Source of the DNA: Acanthaster planci
Taxonomy: Eukaryota; Echinodermata; Asteroidea; Valvatida; Acanthasteridae
Direction of reading: 5' to 3'
Length of the DNA: 10,612 nt
Assembly (NCBI RefSeq): GCF_001949145.1
Contig: NW_019091365.1
Coordinates: forward strand, 476,405-487,016
In this document: positions 8,169 to 10,612 of the stretch, one piece after another
How the letters are laid out: each line of letters starts with the position of its first letter
Position numbering within the stretch: position 1 is the first letter of the stretch
Notes under the pieces: generated by a model
Told to the model about the DNA's origin: nothing
Databases searched by the model: none
The model's input: the letters and a program-made list of their open reading frames with translations, nothing else
Program-made: the position numbers and the translations under genes

Positions 8169-9897
8169 GTAGGTGTGCTGGTCAGTTTGGGTCGCGAGTT
8201 GCACGAAGATACCTTGAAGCCTCTTGTTGCATGCTGCTCGTTTTCCCGTCTGGCTTGGAATTTAAGAAGTTTGGTCACAGGTCAAGTCAGCTCTCGTATG
8301 CTTGGTCAGTTTGAGCATTGACCGGTCTGAAAATGCATGCACAAGCCTGTGGCTGTCCGTTGAACAATTCCACTGTTAGTAGGTAACCCCAAATGAGTGG
8401 TCAAGAACAGAAATAGATTAGGAGTGTGAATTAATTATAGAATAAGATTACAAATGAAGCAGTGGTTACACTGAGTGTTCTTTCTCATTGTGCAAAACCT
8501 GGGTTTTTGAAACCAAAGTTTCGAAGGATCATTAATTGTTGGAATAAACCAGGCATTAGTTTGATTGTGTCTGAACATGTAGTAACAGGTGCTTAGTAAA
8601 TGTGGAGCCTGTCAGTGAGAAGCCAAATTGAAGCATGAATCAAACTGCACTGACAGTGCGTACCTCTGTCTCCAGGAAAAAAATAACAGAATCATACCTA
8701 GATCTGTCAATCCCGTAAGGGCCCAGAGTTGTACATTGTACATTTACAGAACAGTACAAAGTGGGTCTTTTGGCATGTTTGGGAGACTGTCAGAGCTTAC
8801 CAACCGTTCTGTTGCATGTTTCTTAAATAGAGACTTGCAGTCATTTCTTTTTTTCTTTTTGGATTCATTAGCTTAGCTAATTTTAGAAAATATTTTGTTT
8901 GCTTTGAAATGCATTTTTCTAATTTCATGTCTCACTGAATATAAAGAATACACACATTTTGACTACCTCCCCAGCACATATCATACTGTTTATGTGATGT
9001 CTATAATCACAAATAATTTGTTTAAGAGTGTCAATGCCGGAACTTCACAAATTAAATTAAAGTTGATACTTTACATGCATGCCTTGATTTGTACAACAGA
9101 CCAGGAAAATGCACATTAACGGTAACGCCAAAAGTCAGGTGAGTTCTGAAGAAAAAAATATGTATATTTCATGGCTTACTCAGCTGAATTTGCAGTACAT
9201 CTCCATACACATTAAAGCTACATGCAGCACTTAATTGACTTTTTAATCGAAAAACTAACAGGATCATTCTGTCATCAGTTATTGTCACTGCTTCACAGAA
9301 CGATATAGAAGTCTCTTGCAATATCATTATGCTGCAGTTAACGACCTATAATTATCTAACACAGGAATGCATGTGTTACCTGGACATACTAACTGTCTAC
9401 AAATCTCCATAGTTGGTATTTACAGAGTTCTTTGGTTCTCTGAACAGTGTTGATAATAGTTAATAACATTCCACGTGTAGATACGTTAACATAAAAACCA
9501 TGTGTACATCCAGCTAAAATAAACTGCAGTCACCCATCTTCAGTCCTTCAACCCTGATGCCTAATAGAAATTAATGTACATGTAATCAACTAAATTGGCT
9601 TCCTGCACTACAACCCCATTATTGATGAAAACACGGAACGTCACTTTAATGTAGGGCACTTTCTCGGTTATGAAGCGTTTTCTTAAATTTTTTTTTGCTT
9701 AAACATCAGTCATAACACCTGGATGCTCTGTAGATGATTGACAAGATATCTTCAGTGTTGCATTCAAATCCATCACAAGTTAATTCATTGCTCAGTTTGC
9801 AAGACCCGGCATGGGTAGCTTAGATAAAAGAAAGCAGAGAGAGGCGTTTGTCACAGTTCAAGTGGCTTGTTACTTGAGAGTTGCTGTCTTAGGAAGG

Positions 9898-10073
9898 AAT
9901 TGTGAAGACTTGTGATAAGCCTGCAAAGCTAGTGATTGACTTGTGAGGGCTTTCAGTGACTTGTGATGGAATAGTGAGGACTCAGTGTTACATTGTAAGT
10001 TATGAGGACATGTGATGCAGTTGTAGGGACATGTGAGGGCCTGTGAACTCTGAGGACTTGAGAGGGAATTCAA
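9898..10073. repeat. Degenerate tandem repeat of a GAGGACTTGTGA-like unit
   Basis: The elements AAGACTTGTGA, TTGACTTGTGAGGG, AGTGACTTGTGATGG, TGAGGACATGTGATG, AGGGACATGTGAGGG and TGAGGACTTGAGAGGG recur every 14-35 bases. The core is GACWTGTGA. Substitutions and variable spacing mark it as a decayed minisatellite. The complementary strand's 67-codon open frame is an artefact of it. Confidence 0.65.
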
Positions 10074-10120
10074 TACAGTACTGCACAGCTTCCTCTTGAC
10101 TAGTCAATACACCAAGCCAG

Positions 10121-10140
10121 TGTACATGTACATGTATGTA
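10121..10140. repeat. TACATGTA palindromic simple-repeat block
   Basis: TGTACATGTACATGTATGTA, the same self-complementary unit as in introns 1 and 5. Confidence 0.7.
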
Positions 10141-10612
10141 TGGAATATGACCACACACATAGCAGAAGCCGTGGATGACAGCAGTAAACATGTACCTGCC
10201 CAACCAAGGCAATTTTAGGAGTAGCAATCCCATTGTAGCTTGGCATTAATGAGCCCATGCATCATGCTGAATCATCTCAAGTCTGGAGTCACAGTTTCAA
10301 CCGCAGAAGCCTTCAGTACATGCACCATTGAGTTTAAGTTCCAGACAGTTTACTGGCACCAGATGCATATTGCAAGGTCTGCTTATTATACAGCCATTGC
10401 TCATCAGCATGCACAAGGCTATTTCATAACTCATTAAGTGCCAATTGTGAGGCAATTTAGTTATCCTGTTTTTTTGCCAGAGAGACAACCCTAATTACAT
10501 GTAGAATCGGACTCCTTTCCCCCTCCCCCTGTTTCTGGGCTGCCCTGGAGTAAGCCCTGGAAATTAGTCCCCCTTCTCCATGTCGTAATACTTTCAATGT
10601 AATAGACTGTCC

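Larger units (their letters stand above)
8169..10612. other. Probable intron 7 or continuation of intron 6; no further exon recognised
   Basis: Read in all frames, no stretch resembles the next Piezo parts (the cytosolic loop with basic and acidic runs, then helices of the third unit). Open frames are short, AT-rich and lack motifs. It contains a TGTACATTGTACA element near 8730, a degenerate tandem repeat at 9898-10073 and a TACATGTA block at 10121-10140. Confidence 0.6.

Noticed and set aside
9870-10233. Two - strand open frames (67 and 77 codons)
   Set aside because: The first is the complement of the degenerate tandem repeat. The second has no domain and overlaps the TACATGTA block.

Overview
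The window looks like nuclear genomic DNA from an animal. It holds the 5' end of one split gene on the + strand, and all the rest reads as intron or flanking DNA. Six exons join in phase through GT/AG sites (a seventh is tentative) to give the N-terminal part of a Piezo mechanosensitive ion channel. Six firm exons encode 458 residues, about a fifth of a channel that normally exceeds 2,000 residues; the gene continues past the right edge. There is no bacterial-style operon, RNA gene, mobile-element coding region or CRISPR array.

Organism (inference): the many TACATGTA/TGTACA palindromic runs in introns, compact 0.2-2.7 kb introns and an invertebrate-like Piezo suggest a marine invertebrate. 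A deuterostome such as amphioxus, an echinoderm or a hemichordate is the best guess; a spiralian is not excluded.

Layout: 1-1390 upstream flank or 5' leader, with a small degenerate repeat at 373-463. Exon 1 (1391-1883) encodes a long hydrophilic N-terminal extension plus the first membrane helix. Exon 2 (2896-2991) and exon 3 (3604-3723) encode helices 2 and 3. Exon 4 (4079-4121) encodes an outer loop. Exon 5 (4327-4785) encodes helices 4 to 7, and exon 6 (7438-7600) a loop plus helix 8. A tentative exon 7 (8079-8168) would encode part of the following cytosolic loop. From 8169 to the end I see no further Piezo exon, only intron-like DNA with a degenerate tandem repeat near 9898-10073.

The eight predicted helices form two four-helix blade units. 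With a cytosolic N terminus, both N-glycosylation sequons fall on the outside, which independently supports the exon model. I see no previously undescribed multi-gene system. The most unusual element is the roughly 146-residue extension before the first helix, which ends in a Trp/Lys-rich, probably amphipathic stretch. The next is a stop-free reading frame in intron 1 that runs in frame into exon 2 and could be an alternative N terminus.
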